A DNA stretch of 64,000 nucleotides from Siderastrea radians (GCA_964017195.1 OZ024898.1:17724475-17788474), one strand, 5' to 3'; positions 23,224-35,035 are shown, counted from the first letter of the stretch. Made by a program: numbers and translations. Notes: generated from the letters alone by a model not told the origin.

Positions 23224-24501
23224 TTAAGGAGGCTCGCAACAGTTTTTTTGGCCTTGGAGTGTATCTTTTGAAGTCAAAATTTCGCATAGAAGATAAACTT
23301 CGATTTCCTTGATACTACACCACCTTTTCAAAATATGATCAAAGTTTATTTTCTTAGGCCCTTGTTTCCCTAGCAACAGCTGTCACCATAGCAACGGTAA
23401 TGGCAACCCCTCATTTTAAATAATGTCGAATATCTCGAAAACTAGTCAGACACTTTACGACGAAACTTGAACTATTTGAACTACTCAACCTACACAACTT
23501 GTATGCGAAATTAGGGAAAAATCTATAAGAGCGTTTTCACGTAAATTATGATTCATTTTTTACAGGCTGATTTTGGTCATTCCTGCAATTGTCTCCAATA
23601 TTTCAAGAAAGATAAAACTTAACACTTTCTCTTTTCAGTTGAAGGATCTTTTATGATATCAAAACATTCTTAATGTACATTGAGCTTCCTAGGTGGCTGC
23701 GATTTTAAGATATTTATATTTAAAAACTGCTAAAATGCAGCACAAATCAGCCAAAAAGTCCGTAATTTGCATAAATAGAAATATTTCTAAACTGCCCTTA
23801 CAGATTTTTCTCTTAAATTGATTAACGTTAGAATAATAATTCTTTTTGATGTTCCAGCAAGTTTTAGGCTGAATAAACATTTCTGTTATTATATAAGAAG
23901 GCTGAATCTTGGTCAAGTTTCAGTCGTTATTAACTTTCAACGAGCAACAGTTTTATTTCGTTTTTCCTGGTCTATTTCTCGGTTGTTCATGTGCAATGAA
24001 TAATTATACACGCTGCGCTTGTGTCCACTCGTGCGTTTATAATTCCTTCTCATAATAAAAAAAAATATATTCGTCTTCTGAGCTTGTTTCTCGTCATTTT
24101 TCGGCCCCAGTGTAATGCCATCATGGGCGTTAACATGTTTGCAATCCGTAATTAAAAAAGGTAAATGTCAGTCAGTATTTAAAGAATAATGGCAAAGAGT
24201 CTCCAGATTTTTCCCTAATTTCGCATACAAGTTGTATAGGTTGAGTAGTTCAAATGGTTCAAGTTTAGTCATAAAGCGTCTGACTAGTTTTCGAGATATT
24301 CGACATTATTTAAAATGAGGGGTTGTCCATTACCGTTGCTATGGTGATAGCTGTTGCTAGGGAACCAGTGAGAAAATAAACTTTGATCATTTGCTGAAAA
24401 GGTGGTGTAGTGTCAAGGAAATCGAAGTTTATCTTCTATGCGAAATTTTGACTTCAAAAGATACACTCCAAGGCCAAAAAAACTGTTGCGAGCCTCCTTA
24501 A
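23224..24501. mobile_element. TTAA-flanked MITE, 300-bp TIRs, GGAGGCTCGCAAC end
   Basis: TTAA at 23224-23227 and 24498-24501. The arms 23228-23525 and 24206-24497 are near-identical inverted repeats starting GGAGGCTCGCAAC. The 680-bp centre has no ORF of note. TTAA duplication suggests piggyBac-type mobilisation. Confidence 0.82.
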
Positions 24502-24828
24502 ACCCTGTTTAGGACAAAGAGGCCAAAAACAAAACCCTGTTCAGCGGCACATACCCGTATAAGCCATATAAGGGAGTCCCTCCCCCTGGGGGGAACAAGC
24601 TGGGGTGTAAATTCACCGTGGTCAAACCGAAACGCAGAAAGCTACGTCACATTCAAAGCCTTGAAGGTTGGATCAGATCAAAAGTTTACCACCGCAAAGT
24701 TCGTATGTCTATGAAAACGATGCCTAACATGTCCTGGCAAACCGAATTTCACGCTGGCACAGCTTGTGCATGACTCCAACACATAAAGGCGTTTGACCGC
24801 TGTGAAAGCAGTCCCCTCTCCCCATACC

Positions 24829-24870
24829 CCACGATCCTTTTGGTCTGCGCCAAAACCAAAAGGATCGTGG
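24829..24870 (+). promoter_or_regulatory. Perfect 16-bp hairpin upstream of the eS8-like gene
   Basis: CCACGATCCTTTTGGT (24829-24844) and its exact reverse complement (24855-24870) flank a 10-nt spacer, 52 bp before the ATG at 24923. It could be a dyad protein-binding site or a 5'UTR stem-loop. Confidence 0.5.
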
Positions 24871-24922
24871 GCTCTATCTGTAAACTGCCCAAACATGGTC
24901 AGCGGATATCCCAAAAACAATC

Positions 24923-27900
24923 ATGGCGGCGGTGTGCGTAAGAATTCTGCTGCGTCCTTCTGTCTGTCCTTCTATAAACTTGTCACCTGTACGGTTGTGT
25001 GCTTTGGCTTCTGCAGGTAATTGAATATCAAAATTTATCCGCTTAACGAATTTATAACACAGCATTCACTTTGATGTATATGGGCGCTTCAGTACAAGGA
25101 CTAAATGCCAGGCTGCATTGGGCTATTCCATGTAATATCCGCATCCCCCCGGTTAAGGACTGACCTTTCCCTCTTACCCCTAAAGAATTCCATTAAAAAG
25201 TGTTAACCCCTGAAGTCTTCGTTAAGAAATGGGTTTACCCCTGAAAATTTTCACAAAAAAAAGCATTTTCTCCTGAAGAATATTTCCATGAAATCTCTGT
25301 TTACCCCTGAAGAATCCCACTTAAGCTTATAATGTGGGTTTTACCCCTTAAGAATTCCGCAGCTTCTGTCCTTTACCCCTGTCCTTTTATCCCTCACCAC
25401 TGACCCACCCTCACCCACTTTTCCTCAACCAGGGGGTGCGGATATTAAATGGAATAGCCCATTTTATGAGGAGCACCTACAGTAGTACTAAATCTAGTGG
25501 TCCTAAATGGAACTAAATTATCTCTCTCTCATGACTCCTTACTGTCACCATTTTGGATGCATTGTGTGCCTGATTTTGCAATGCTCACATCTTAGTTTGT
25601 GTTAGTTTTTTTCATACAGTATTAGTCTTGTCTTCTCGATGTTTCTCTTATACGTTAGTTCGTTTTTATGGCGTTGTTTTTTTTTAAACAAAGTGTACTT
25701 GACATACAACAACGGATATTGCTAAAGAAACCCACGAGTAGCATCTTGTATGAAAATTATTTCCTAAATGTCACAAAATTGTTACTCAGTTATTTCCCAC
25801 ACGTCAAAAAATCATTAAGAAAATGACATTACAGACTCATGCCCATTGAAACGTGTTGATCGCTAATGCAAATGAGCTCTATTTTTTCTGTCAGTCATGG
25901 AACTCCTTTGTGTTTGGGTATTGTTTGGGTGAAAATTAGTGGCATGTATCAATTGAATGAGGGACAATATAAGAACAATCAGCAGCAAGAGATTTAAAGG
26001 TGAAGCTAATTGCTCGAGTCGCGTGCTTAAAAATATAGACTGCAATGCGTGGTTAAAGAAAACAATTTTTTTGACCTACCGGTATAGTGCTGAAATAAAA
26101 CTTTTCTTGAACATGTTCAATGCTTAAGGTGATTCCATTCAATTGCATTGCGCATCCTTTCTGCGCATCATTTATTGCGTGATTAGTGCGCGCACGACCG
26201 CGTGCGCGTGCGGAACTTGATAGGTTTTCTAGGGAAGCTGAGCTGTTCAGAGAAATAAATGGTCGTTTTCTCCCAAACGACCTCGGTGACCCCACTTTTT
26301 TATTTCATTTATTTAAGGAAAATACGACTTTACATGATATATTCAAATTTGAAGAATTTTTCATTAATTCAATTTTGAAATATTCCGGTTGATTCACTGT
26401 TACAGTCAGATTTTAGGCGTTTCACTGGAACCGTGCAGACACTCGATTTGCCTATTATTTCAAATTAGTTTCATTGTTATGGCAATTTTAAGACGTTTTA
26501 CTGTAACATTGTACTTCTACCATAAGAATAATGCTTACATTTCATTGCCAGTTATAACTTTGTTGAAGTAATGGGTGTCTCTAGTACAAGGATAGGTTTT
26601 TTCAATATTGCTGTCTAAAGATAGTAAACTACATGTACCTATATACTACAGCCCCGTAGCGTGAAATCAGGCACGGTGACCCCCTCTTTTTATTTTATTT
26701 TTTTAATGTACTAGGTGTAATTAGTAACTCTGCAAAGTTTCAACAAATTCTCATTACAACTTCTTTTTCGATGGAATCACCTTAAATTTAAGTTCTTTAT
26801 TAGAATGAACATCATGGAGGAAATTTCATGGGGAGATTGCAATAAAATGTGGGAGAGCAACTTCTTGCAATATGAAAATAATTTACATATACGCAATGCA
26901 AACAAACTACCACAAACGTAACTTTTGATACAAAATGCACTTTCTTGCATGCATTTCTTACTTAAGAAGTGAGAGTTTTCAAAGAGATAATCAACTACAT
27001 GAATTGAATTAAAAAACAGTCAGGTAAAATTGCAAAAGTGGCTTTTTTGGTTAATGTACTGAATTTTCATAGTCACCCCAAATATCTCGTAATGTAATCT
27101 GAAAAGTTATAAATAATGAGGTCGCAGCTTAACTTGCCAGCATACAAAAACTGAAAAATTCAACCTAGAAATTTCACAAGAAATTTTCTGTTTCCATGAG
27201 CTTTTTCTGAAGGCAAGCACTAGAGTTGTATTTCCATGTGACTGAATGAAATCTTGTAATGCAATACTTCTTGTGTGTTAAAAGCTTCTACATGACTAAA
27301 ACTTGTAATTCAATAGGGTTTTTCATTGTCTCTATGCAATTTCTTTTGTCTGTGGCAAACAATAGCCCAATACTCTCGAACATTCTCATGCTGAGATTCA
27401 AAAGGGTCCACGAGTAGCCATAGCCTTTGTGGGTATGAAAAGCATCCTGGGTACCTCACTTTTTACAGCCGACGTGTTTCAGTGGGTGCAATTCTGTAAC
27501 AAAATAGAGCTTTTATGCTTCAAAAAGATGAAATCAGTGCCCAGATAATTATGTCAAGCAGGGACATATGTACTTACCAAGTTATGGTTTAGTTTGCATC
27601 ATCATTATCTTAAGGTGACTCTTTTTTTTTTCTTTTTTTAATTTTATTTGAATAACACACATACACAAAAATTTACATACAAAAGTTCCAGTGCCATTAG
27701 TTACGTTATTATATACAGTTAACAAACGAACCTAACTTACAGTACATATGGATACAGTTAACAAACTAACCTAAATTACAGTACATAACACACATACTTA
27801 TAGCATAAATTACTTAACTACATAACTTGTAAACTTATTAACAGTTCCTCTCGATAGATAGTTACAAACACGATTGCGTTTCTCACAATAATTATGACTT

Positions 27901-30900
27901 AACTTACGATACGTACAAAACTGAGGATACGAATACAAACAGAATATAGGAGAACACATTAAATACCATATTGCAAAATTCACAGTTGTCAAACTATTGA
28001 AAAAATGCTACATAAATTACTTAGGGATTAATACCCACTTTTTCGTAAAAAAATCCTTCTTATTGATATTACTTTCTATCTCATATCTAATAGAAATTTT
28101 TGTTCGAAAACCTTGAATTTTGGATCAAACTTCACATCTTCTGCAGTCCCATAAAATAGTTTTCCAATTATTATAAAGTAATTCAGTAAGTTAAGTAATG
28201 GGCATGGTTTGGTTAATATTCCAAATAAAACATCTTGAAGGGAAAGATAGACCTATTGGTTTGCGATTTGATGCCAGTAATCTTGAAACTCACTCCAGAA
28301 ATTCCTTACGTGGGAACATTCATAAAAAAGGTGGTACAAGGTTTCCGGTTCTGCCTTGGCCAGTACATCTACGTGTTGACATAATTATGTATTATTCCTC
28401 GATAAATTTTGTGTAAAATGCGAAAGTTTCAAGGCAATCGAGCAAGAAATGACGATGTTATTAGAGTTTTTAGAGTGGCATAGAGTGCGTCATTTATTTC
28501 AATCGAGTCACCTTAAATAATAATGGGACCCAAGGCAAATTATTAAACAAAATAAATTATGGGAACCCAAGGTGAATTACTGACCGTGCAAAGGACAATT
28601 TGGATAAATATGCCTAACGTGATAAATAATTATCATGGTAATTATTATTGTAAATTTCCATCAGTATTTGGTTTTGTGTGATCACAGCTACGTAATGTGT
28701 GTCAGTAGGAATGTACTGTGCAAGCAGAGGCTCCTAGGGCACTATAGTTGCATTGTACATTATGTGTTGGTTTGGGAGAGAAGTCTTGGCAAAGAACTGT
28801 TCAGTTTTCTACTATTTGGTTAAGCAAAGAATCAAATTGCTCTGAAGTTACAGAGATTAATTTATCTCTCTAGAGTAAGCAAGAAATTCCTGCTTTCAGG
28901 GTAGATAAAAGTGTCTCTTGACATTTTCAGGGTCTTTGAGGTGTCAAGAAGTTGCTTACAGCAGCTGGCAATATACCCAGTCACACTGCTTTCACTCATC
29001 TGGTAAGATTTGCATTATAACAGTGATAGGCAAGGCTGCTACAGGTGAACAATGACCAAGTATGGGAGCATGGAAATGAGATGCAGTCAATGTTGTCAAT
29101 CTTTTCCTTTGGCATGACACTGCTCATCAGAGTCAATTCTGTATTAAGTAACCTGTTGTCAGGGTTCCACAAATAATTTACAGTATGATACTGTATATGA
29201 AATCGCTATTAAACAGCTAGCCACCTCTGTTCAAAAGTTGGTGCGGCCATTATCATGCGGTCTCGGTAAGGTGTTTTAAAACTTGCCCTCAAAGAATTTA
29301 TGTATTCAGCCCAACTTTGAAAATTATTAATATAATAATTGTTATGAGGCTACTTGCAACAATCTCTGCCATCTCCATGACACATTTAAGAGCTTTTATT
29401 TATTTAGTATGTCATTAGTTAATTAGTAATATTAATTTGCTAATTTATAATGTGCAATATTTTCTCGATTAAACACCAAGGGCATTTGGTTTGTAGCCCT
29501 GGCATTTATTTGAACCCAGCATTTATTTGGGGCCCTGCGGTAAGCTTCAGTAGAGTGTAGAGTACATTGTGCCAACTTCCTTTAGCTGGAATGAGCAAAA
29601 TACTGAAGTGGTTTCGTAAACCTTTTTTAAATTGTTTTATCTAGTTATCGACGAGAATCCGTTACATAAAGTTCAGTTTCAAATAAACGCTGAACCTCAA
29701 ATAAATGCTGGTAGCTTGACTAAACGTGGAGGGGCGTTTATTTCAAATTTGACCAGGTTCACCCGGTGTTTATTTGAACCTGGTGTTATTCGAAGCCTGG
29801 CATTTAATCGAGAAAATGCAGTATATACTAGTTTTTGCATTAATTTCTTTAAAGAAGCCACTATATATATTGTAGAGCAAAGAAAATATTTGATTGAGAA
29901 GATTACACACTGGTCTTAACTTTCAAATAGTAATGAAATTTTTCAGAAACATTACACTGAGTCAAAAAAAATTATAGTTTTTAAGGATTGACAGCCACAG
30001 CATTCTATGTTTAATTATTGTGTTGGACATCCTTGGAATTGACCACTGGTCACCATAAAAAAATCTTCAGAAGTTTAAGCACTCCAATTAAAAAAATTGC
30101 TTTCTATTTTTCCGTTTTTTTATCATTGTATATTTGTTTGTTTCTTGTTATTTTCTTTTGACAGCATTGATGTTGGGAGGAAGAAAAAGAAGTGAGTGGA
30201 GACAAGACAGAGTCCCAGCACATACCAGGGTATTGTTATCGAAATTCACTTTACTACATCACATGAAGAAATTTATGTCATAAATTTCAAATACCTTTTA
30301 AAATAAACACACTTACATTGGTTAATTCTCTTATAGTAACTAAAACACACAATTAACTGATTAAAAAAGTGAATTTTATTGCATCTATCTTTCAGCTCAG
30401 GCTTGATAAACCTGAAAAGATCAAAGTGAGGAAAGCATTTGGCGGACATAAGAAAATCAAAGGCATCAAAATAAAAACTGGTCTTTATGTGTGGAATTCA
30501 CTAGGTATGGTTTGTTTCTGTAAGTTAGACCCAATGTCCATTGTCTAATATCTCTTTTGTTACACTTTGTTCTTATGCTACCCAGTTTTTCTGCAGTGCT
30601 TTCATACCAAACCTACATGTATTCTACTCTTTTATTGAATTGGTCAAAACCCCAGGGGGGGGGTACTCCCTACAGTGGGCTAAATGGGGAGGCTCCGCCC
30701 AAAGGGGTAGCCTTTTTTTTGGTTGTAGTATATAAAAGGGTGGGGAAAATGGTCTACGCAACTGAATCAGAACAACTGAAAACCTGGGAAAAACATGGCG
30801 ATTACAGGAAAATCTGTTGGTTTGGCTTATCCTTGAGCTATAAGAAAGGAGTGCAATTTTGCTCTAGGTATGTGAAAGTGGCACCATTTTGGTAAAAATT

Positions 30901-33340
30901 AGTATATGAAAGGGTTTTAAAAGTTAGTTTGTAGCTGGGTCAATGATGCAAATACGATAAGTATACATAAACATGTAGGCTGCAAAAACCTTTCAATGGT
31001 AATGGACAAAATGTGAATTCATCCCAAAGATTCTTGAACTTATTTGTATTTGAATGTGTTGTTTATCTGCACAGATGTTGAATTTGAGTGTCCTATTTTA
31101 AAAGTGGTTCACAACACAGCAATTGATAACTTTAACAGACTTGGTGTTATGGTCAAAGGAACTATTGTAGAAGTAGATTCCAATCCATTCAAGACCTGGT
31201 ATGTGATATATTCATTTCAAAATGATGTTTTCTTTGTATGTCTCCTTTATAGGCATCTTCACTTAACAAATCTCTGATTAGAAGTTCAATGTAAACCATT
31301 TGCACCATAAACATAAACAAGAAAAGCCCCAGGGGCATTAGACCCCCCCCGTTCTTCTCCCCCCCCCCCCCCCCCCCCCCGCGGGGGTGTAAAATATGTT
31401 ACGGTCACTCAAGATAAAAGCCCTTGGCTGTGTAGCGAAAGACACGGCGAGTATTTCTTTGGCCAAGCGAAAACCGGAGGTCTGGGGCAAGTGACCACAC
31501 AAAAAAAAAACAATGGGTATTACTAGACCCCGTCCTGACGGCGGGGTAAAAACAAGAAAAGCCCCAGGGGCATTGGACCCCGCCTTTTTCCCCTTCCCCT
31601 CAGGGTGCAAAATACATTATGGTCACTCAAGATACGAGCCCAAGTGTGTAAATTTATGAAGTTGGTGATTTATGGTACCTTTGATTTGTTTGCTGCCACT
31701 CCCTCCCCCCTGCCCTCCCCACGTCTTTTCTGCACCCTTCTCCTTGTGATAACTTGAATCCCTAATAGTATGAACACTTTCCCCATCCCTCATTTCTTGG
31801 TCATTCACCTGTTCCAACACTCGCGAAAAAACACACACCCAGCCCCTTCCATTGTGTTGTTTCCTTAGACAAGAAACTTTACCCCACATTGTCTCTCTCC
31901 ACCCAGGTGTATATAGATGGGTACTGGCAACATACTGCTGGGGGTAACCCTGTGATGGACTAGCATCCCATCCAGGGTGGAGTAGCAATACTCTCAGTTG
32001 CTTCATGCTACAGTGTGGGCCTCCATGAGTGTGGGCCTCCTTGGCTCACGTGTGACTTTACCTACAATACCACCTACCCATTGCCCAGCTAGCCTGCATA
32101 GTAAGCATTTCTGTAGGCTATTCCTCACGTTTGAAGCATATTTCGCTTTTTGGCCACACAGAAATTGGGATGAGGACAAAAAATGGAAAGAAAGGGGAAG
32201 GTATAGGGGAGAAAGGAAACCCCTCCCACTTGCCCCAATTTTTGCATGGCTAAAAAACAAAAAAATGCTTCCAAGGTGTGGAAAAACCTATGGAAACATA
32301 TGCTAGACAGGCTATTACCCAGCTAAAACTGATTAAAGGGAAGAGTGTGAAATTTAACTTATGTAAGGAGTGTAAATAAACCCATTGATATCATATGAAT
32401 TATACAAATAAAAATATTATTTGAATCACAGTGTAGTGTGGCAACGAGTTAACACATGAACAAAACAAGAATTGTTTTCTGTAGTTTTGGTGTGTCTGCA
32501 AAGTTCCTTATGCACAATACTGGTGCCAAGCCTTTATTTAGCAGGCACTTGCTTATTCCCAGAGGATGGCAGAAGTTTTATAAAAGTTTGACTGTATTTT
32601 GGATCTCTGCTTGTGTGGAGCCCAGGTTCAACCTTGCTTATAGCTGAAGTTTTCTGTTTTTGTATCTCTAGGTATAGTACTCACTACAATAAAGAAGAGA
32701 AGCCAGTTGAGGTAATGTATACTGAAAGGCTGTACCCTTGAAAAGTAGTTAGTTTTGTCTTTCTGAAAATCTTGTTTCCCAGTTATTCATTTAGGGGACA
32801 AAGTCGTCGCTTATGCATTCTTTTTTTTGTTCAGTAAGATGCTTTGAATGGTTGTGGTTATACATTGGAAGAGGAATGTTGCTAATTACTGATTATTCTC
32901 TCACCATTACTGTTTTTTTTTGTATAATCAACAAACAGGCAAACTCATCATTGGAACAGCTTCTACCTTACGTTAACACTGGAAAACTTTACGGTAAGCA
33001 CGATGCGGATCACTTTTGGGGTTCTGTAAACTTCAGACAGGCATGTATTCTCCCCTTGTTTAATATTAGCAAGTCTACCTCGGACATGCCTGTATAACGC
33101 ATGTTCTTTGGGACTATTCTTGCTAGTCCGAAAGGATACCGCACCCCAGCTATGCTGTTCTTCATGTATCGGGTGCTGACTTTTATTTTTTTTACTTTCA
33201 TTTCAGCTAAGATAACAACGCGTCCAGGACAAGTTGGCGCCTGCAACGGCTACATCCTGGAAGGAGAGGAGTTAGATATTTTATTAAATACTCGCCAAGA
33301 TTTAAGATTATCAGAAGAAACCAGACCGGAGGGCCTATGA
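24923..33340 (+). CDS. Divergent eS8 (RPS8-family) protein with presequence-like N-terminus
   Basis: Seven exons: 24923-25016, 30165-30229, 30396-30504, 31075-31198, 32672-32711, 32939-32993 and 33207-33340 (TGA). All phases agree and the total is 621 nt, or 206 residues. Exons 2-7 match eS8 along its length: GGRKRSEW, FGGHKKIKGIKIKTGLYVWNS, CPILKVVHNTAIDN, IVEVDSNPFKTWYSTHY, and TTRPGQVGACNGYILEGEEL. Cytosolic eS8 is a small-subunit protein of nearly this length and is extremely conserved; this copy is far more divergent. Exon 1 adds about 31 residues with three Arg and no acidic residues (MAAVCVRILLRPS), like a mitochondrial targeting peptide. Its ATG has strong context (ATCATGG) and a YY1-like ATGGCGGC. 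Exon 1 is joined to exon 2 by phase only, across 5.1 kb of MITEs. Confidence 0.8.
25120..25460. mobile_element. MITE with inverted ends and ACCCCTGAAGAATTCC repeats
   Basis: GGGCTATTCCATGTAATATC at the left is mirrored by GATATTAAATGGAATAGCCC at the right. Seven or so units of about 35 bp (ACCCCTGAAGAATTCC-like) lie between. Same design and similar termini as 8776-9897. It lies in intron 1 of the eS8-like gene. Confidence 0.7.
26124..26785 (+). mobile_element. TTAA MITE, GGTGATTCCAT family, copy 1
   Basis: TTAAGGTGATTCCAT and ATGGAATCACCTTAA bound a 662-bp unit. The whole body is homologous to 47054-47706 in the opposite orientation, including ATTGCATTGCGCATCC and CGGTGACCCC blocks. No transposase is encoded. 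Confidence 0.85.
27610..28516. mobile_element. TTAA MITE, GGTGACTC ends, invaded by a LINE
   Basis: TTAAGGTGACTC (27610) and GAGTCACCTTAA (ending 28516). Most of the interior is a LINE 3' fragment (27620-28385); only about 130 bp at the right looks like MITE sequence. Confidence 0.65.
27620..28385 (-). mobile_element. LINE 3' fragment with zf-RVT-like motif
   Basis: On the minus strand, around 28365-28270, the translation gives EPETLYHLFYECSHVRNFW, matching the Cys/His ET-HLF-C-FW pattern after the RT domain of many LINEs. Further C-terminal sequence (LQDVLFGILTKPCPLLN) follows, with several stops. An A-rich 3' tail ends against the left terminus of the surrounding MITE. 5'-truncated and inactive. 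Confidence 0.7.
29452..29822. mobile_element. MITE with TTTTCTCGATTAAA ends
   Basis: TGCAATATTTTCTCGATTAA at the left is mirrored by TTAATCGAGAAAATGCA at the right. Internal units resemble CATTTATTTGAACC. About 370 bp, in intron 1 of the eS8-like gene. Confidence 0.6.
30650..30920 (+). repeat. Fragment of the GGGGGTACTCCC element family
   Basis: CCCCAGGGGGGGGGTACTCC begins as in the element at 45256. GTATATAAAAGGGTGGGG and TATGTGAAAG-type motifs follow. No matching right terminus was found, so it is partial. It lies in intron 3 of the eS8-like gene. Confidence 0.45.
31316..31549 (+). repeat. GACCCCGTCC repeat, short form, near complete
   Basis: AACAAGAAAAGCCCCAGGGG to GACCCCGTCCTGACGGCGGG, with a C/G homopolymer tract at 31346-31384. 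It lies in intron 4 of the eS8-like gene. Confidence 0.78.
31552..31835 (+). repeat. GACCCCGTCC repeat, 5' part of the long form
   Basis: Starts AACAAGAAAAGCCCC and continues into the long-form GTTGGTGATTT module, as at 15880-16060, then breaks off and joins SINE sequence. Confidence 0.6.
31840..31995 (+). repeat. SINE body/tail, head missing
   Basis: Shares CCATTGTGTTGTTTCCTTAG and CTCTCTCCACCCAGGTG with the SINE at 1-150. It continues into GGTAACCCTGTGATGGACTA and GCATCCCATCCAGGG, a tail type seen in many animal SINEs. The tRNA-like head is absent. Confidence 0.55.
32090..32314. mobile_element. MITE with TAGCCTG termini
   Basis: TAGCCTGCATAGTAAGCATT at the left is mirrored by TATGCTAGACAGGCTA at the right; 225 bp with no coding signal. 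In intron 4 of the eS8-like gene. Confidence 0.55.
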
Positions 33341-34740
33341 TCAAACAACACTATTGCCTTTGCTCTCGTTTTGATCAAAGCCAACACTCGCCTCTGTTTG
33401 GATAGAATATGAGTTTTTGGTTGACTGTCTTAAGCCAAGGCCCGGCTTTAGTGCCTCGGATGTTCTTGTTGGTTCATAAAACACGTGTTTGAACAATCAG
33501 AGAAATCGTGCCTGTCCGTCCTTTTTGTCAACCAATCGTCAACAAAATCTATAAACCAACCTTTAGCTCGATCTCTCGCTCTTCGCAACGGATTCATTGT
33601 AATGCATCTAGTAATATAATTGGTTCTTTATGTTGTTTTCGTTTGTTTTCATTGGTCAGATGTGATAAGTTTGATGTGTGTATAAATACAGCAGTCATCG
33701 CCAGCGTGAGGGGATTCGCGAGCGCGGAACCTTTTCCTTTTTCTCGTGTCTCGTGCTCTTGAATCCCACCTTGTCCTCCTCTTTCGGTGCAGCGTTCCTC
33801 ATAGCCAATGTAGATCTGGGTGTTGCATTTTAAAATGTTTTACAGATTGTTGTCGGAATCTTGTTTCGGGTGGATCATTCCGCCTTGTAGAAAATTTTTC
33901 TCACTTACCACAAGTCGACTTCCCAACCCAAGAAGCGGAACAAGAGCGACGAAGACGCGAAAACAAGCGATTCCAAAAATGGACTTTCTAGAGATTCTTA
34001 GAAAACCTATAAGATTCGTATGTAAGTCCCACAGAACATGCTTGTGTTGACAGCACTCTCGGTACGCAAACCTGAGGTAGTCAGTAGTCGTTAATTACCC
34101 ACCCATGCCCCCCCGTCCCCCCCGCGCGCCCCTTGCCTCTTCCTTGCCCATTCAACAGAGATGCAAGATTTTACTCCGCTTTTCAATATCACGCAATCTC
34201 TGAACTCGTGCATTTTGAGCCAACTACGTCGACAACCAACAAACCGTGGTAGAATAGAAGGCTTCATAGAAGATAGAAATCCTCAGCTGGCGGTGAAAAA
34301 CAAAACATGACCATTGGCAGTGCTGGAAATCAACAGTCGTCCACTGGTCTAAGACGAGTAAAAATCAACAAGAACTAGTAGCTTTTTTTCCTCCATTCGT
34401 CCTATGGACGAGTAAACTTACCTCTTCCCATAACAACATTCTGTTTTCCTCTCGCAAGAAAGAACAAAAAAGGCCGAAATGGACATTTACAAAAACGAAA
34501 GCAGAAAACAGCTAAAGGTCTGTGCTCGACCTGTCATAAAATGCATTGGCAGGCTCGTAGTTTTTTAGCATGCAGCAGGTGAACGTTGTTTCAGGATTGT
34601 GTAGATTTTCGGCAGTGATATAATAGAAGAAAAGCGTCAAACTGAATATTGAAGCAAGAGAGGTGATGATCAAGGACCTAGTAACACGAAGGAAACATAG
34701 ACTTACACTTACAATGACGTATATCTTACAAAGAAAAAAA
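33341..34740. other. Intergenic DNA after the eS8-like gene; no gene seen
   Basis: Presumably includes the 3'UTR, but no clear AATAAA lies close to the stop. Short open frames at 33508-34050 have no coding character. Confidence 0.45.
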
Positions 34741-34747
34741 TAACTAA

Positions 34748-35035
34748 GAGGCCGAATATATGGCGAATTTCAGCCCGGGTGCAATGCTCAAAATTGGGCT
34801 GTGAACGTTTGCAGGAAAACGTTTTACATTCACAACTCAAGAGGTGCACGTGCCCAAGTTCATATTTCAGCCCGGGCTGAAATTTGAATGTGGTTACGTG
34901 AGGTTTTTCAGGCCGTTTGACCGAGCTGGAAATTCCAGCCCGGTTTGAGAGACCGGGCTAGATTTGTTCAGGAAGCCGAGCTAAAATCTAACGGGGCTAA
35001 AATTACAGCCCGGGCTGAAATTCGTCATGTAATCG
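34748..35035. mobile_element. MITE with CAGCCCGGGCTGAAA palindromes
   Basis: The left GAATTTCAGCCCGGG is mirrored by CCCGGGCTGAAATTC at the right. Another palindromic copy is at about 34867-34881, and CAGCCCGG-type half copies lie between. About 290 bp, non-coding. Confidence 0.65.

Larger units (their letters stand above)
22610..24592. mobile_element. hAT-like TIR element with 8-bp TSD, carrying nested elements
   Basis: GAACAAGC flanks both sides (22602-22609 and 24593-24600), an 8-bp target duplication. The inner ends are G-rich/C-rich (CTGGGGGG and CCCCCTGGGG, with GGGAGTCCC). ACCCTGTTTAGGACAAA-type short repeats remain at 22660, 23150-23210 and 24503-24540. The interior was later invaded by the inverted repeats at 22675-23138 and 23224-24501. 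The same end type and repeats occur at 45256-45684. Assignment to hAT rests only on TSD length. Confidence 0.6.
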
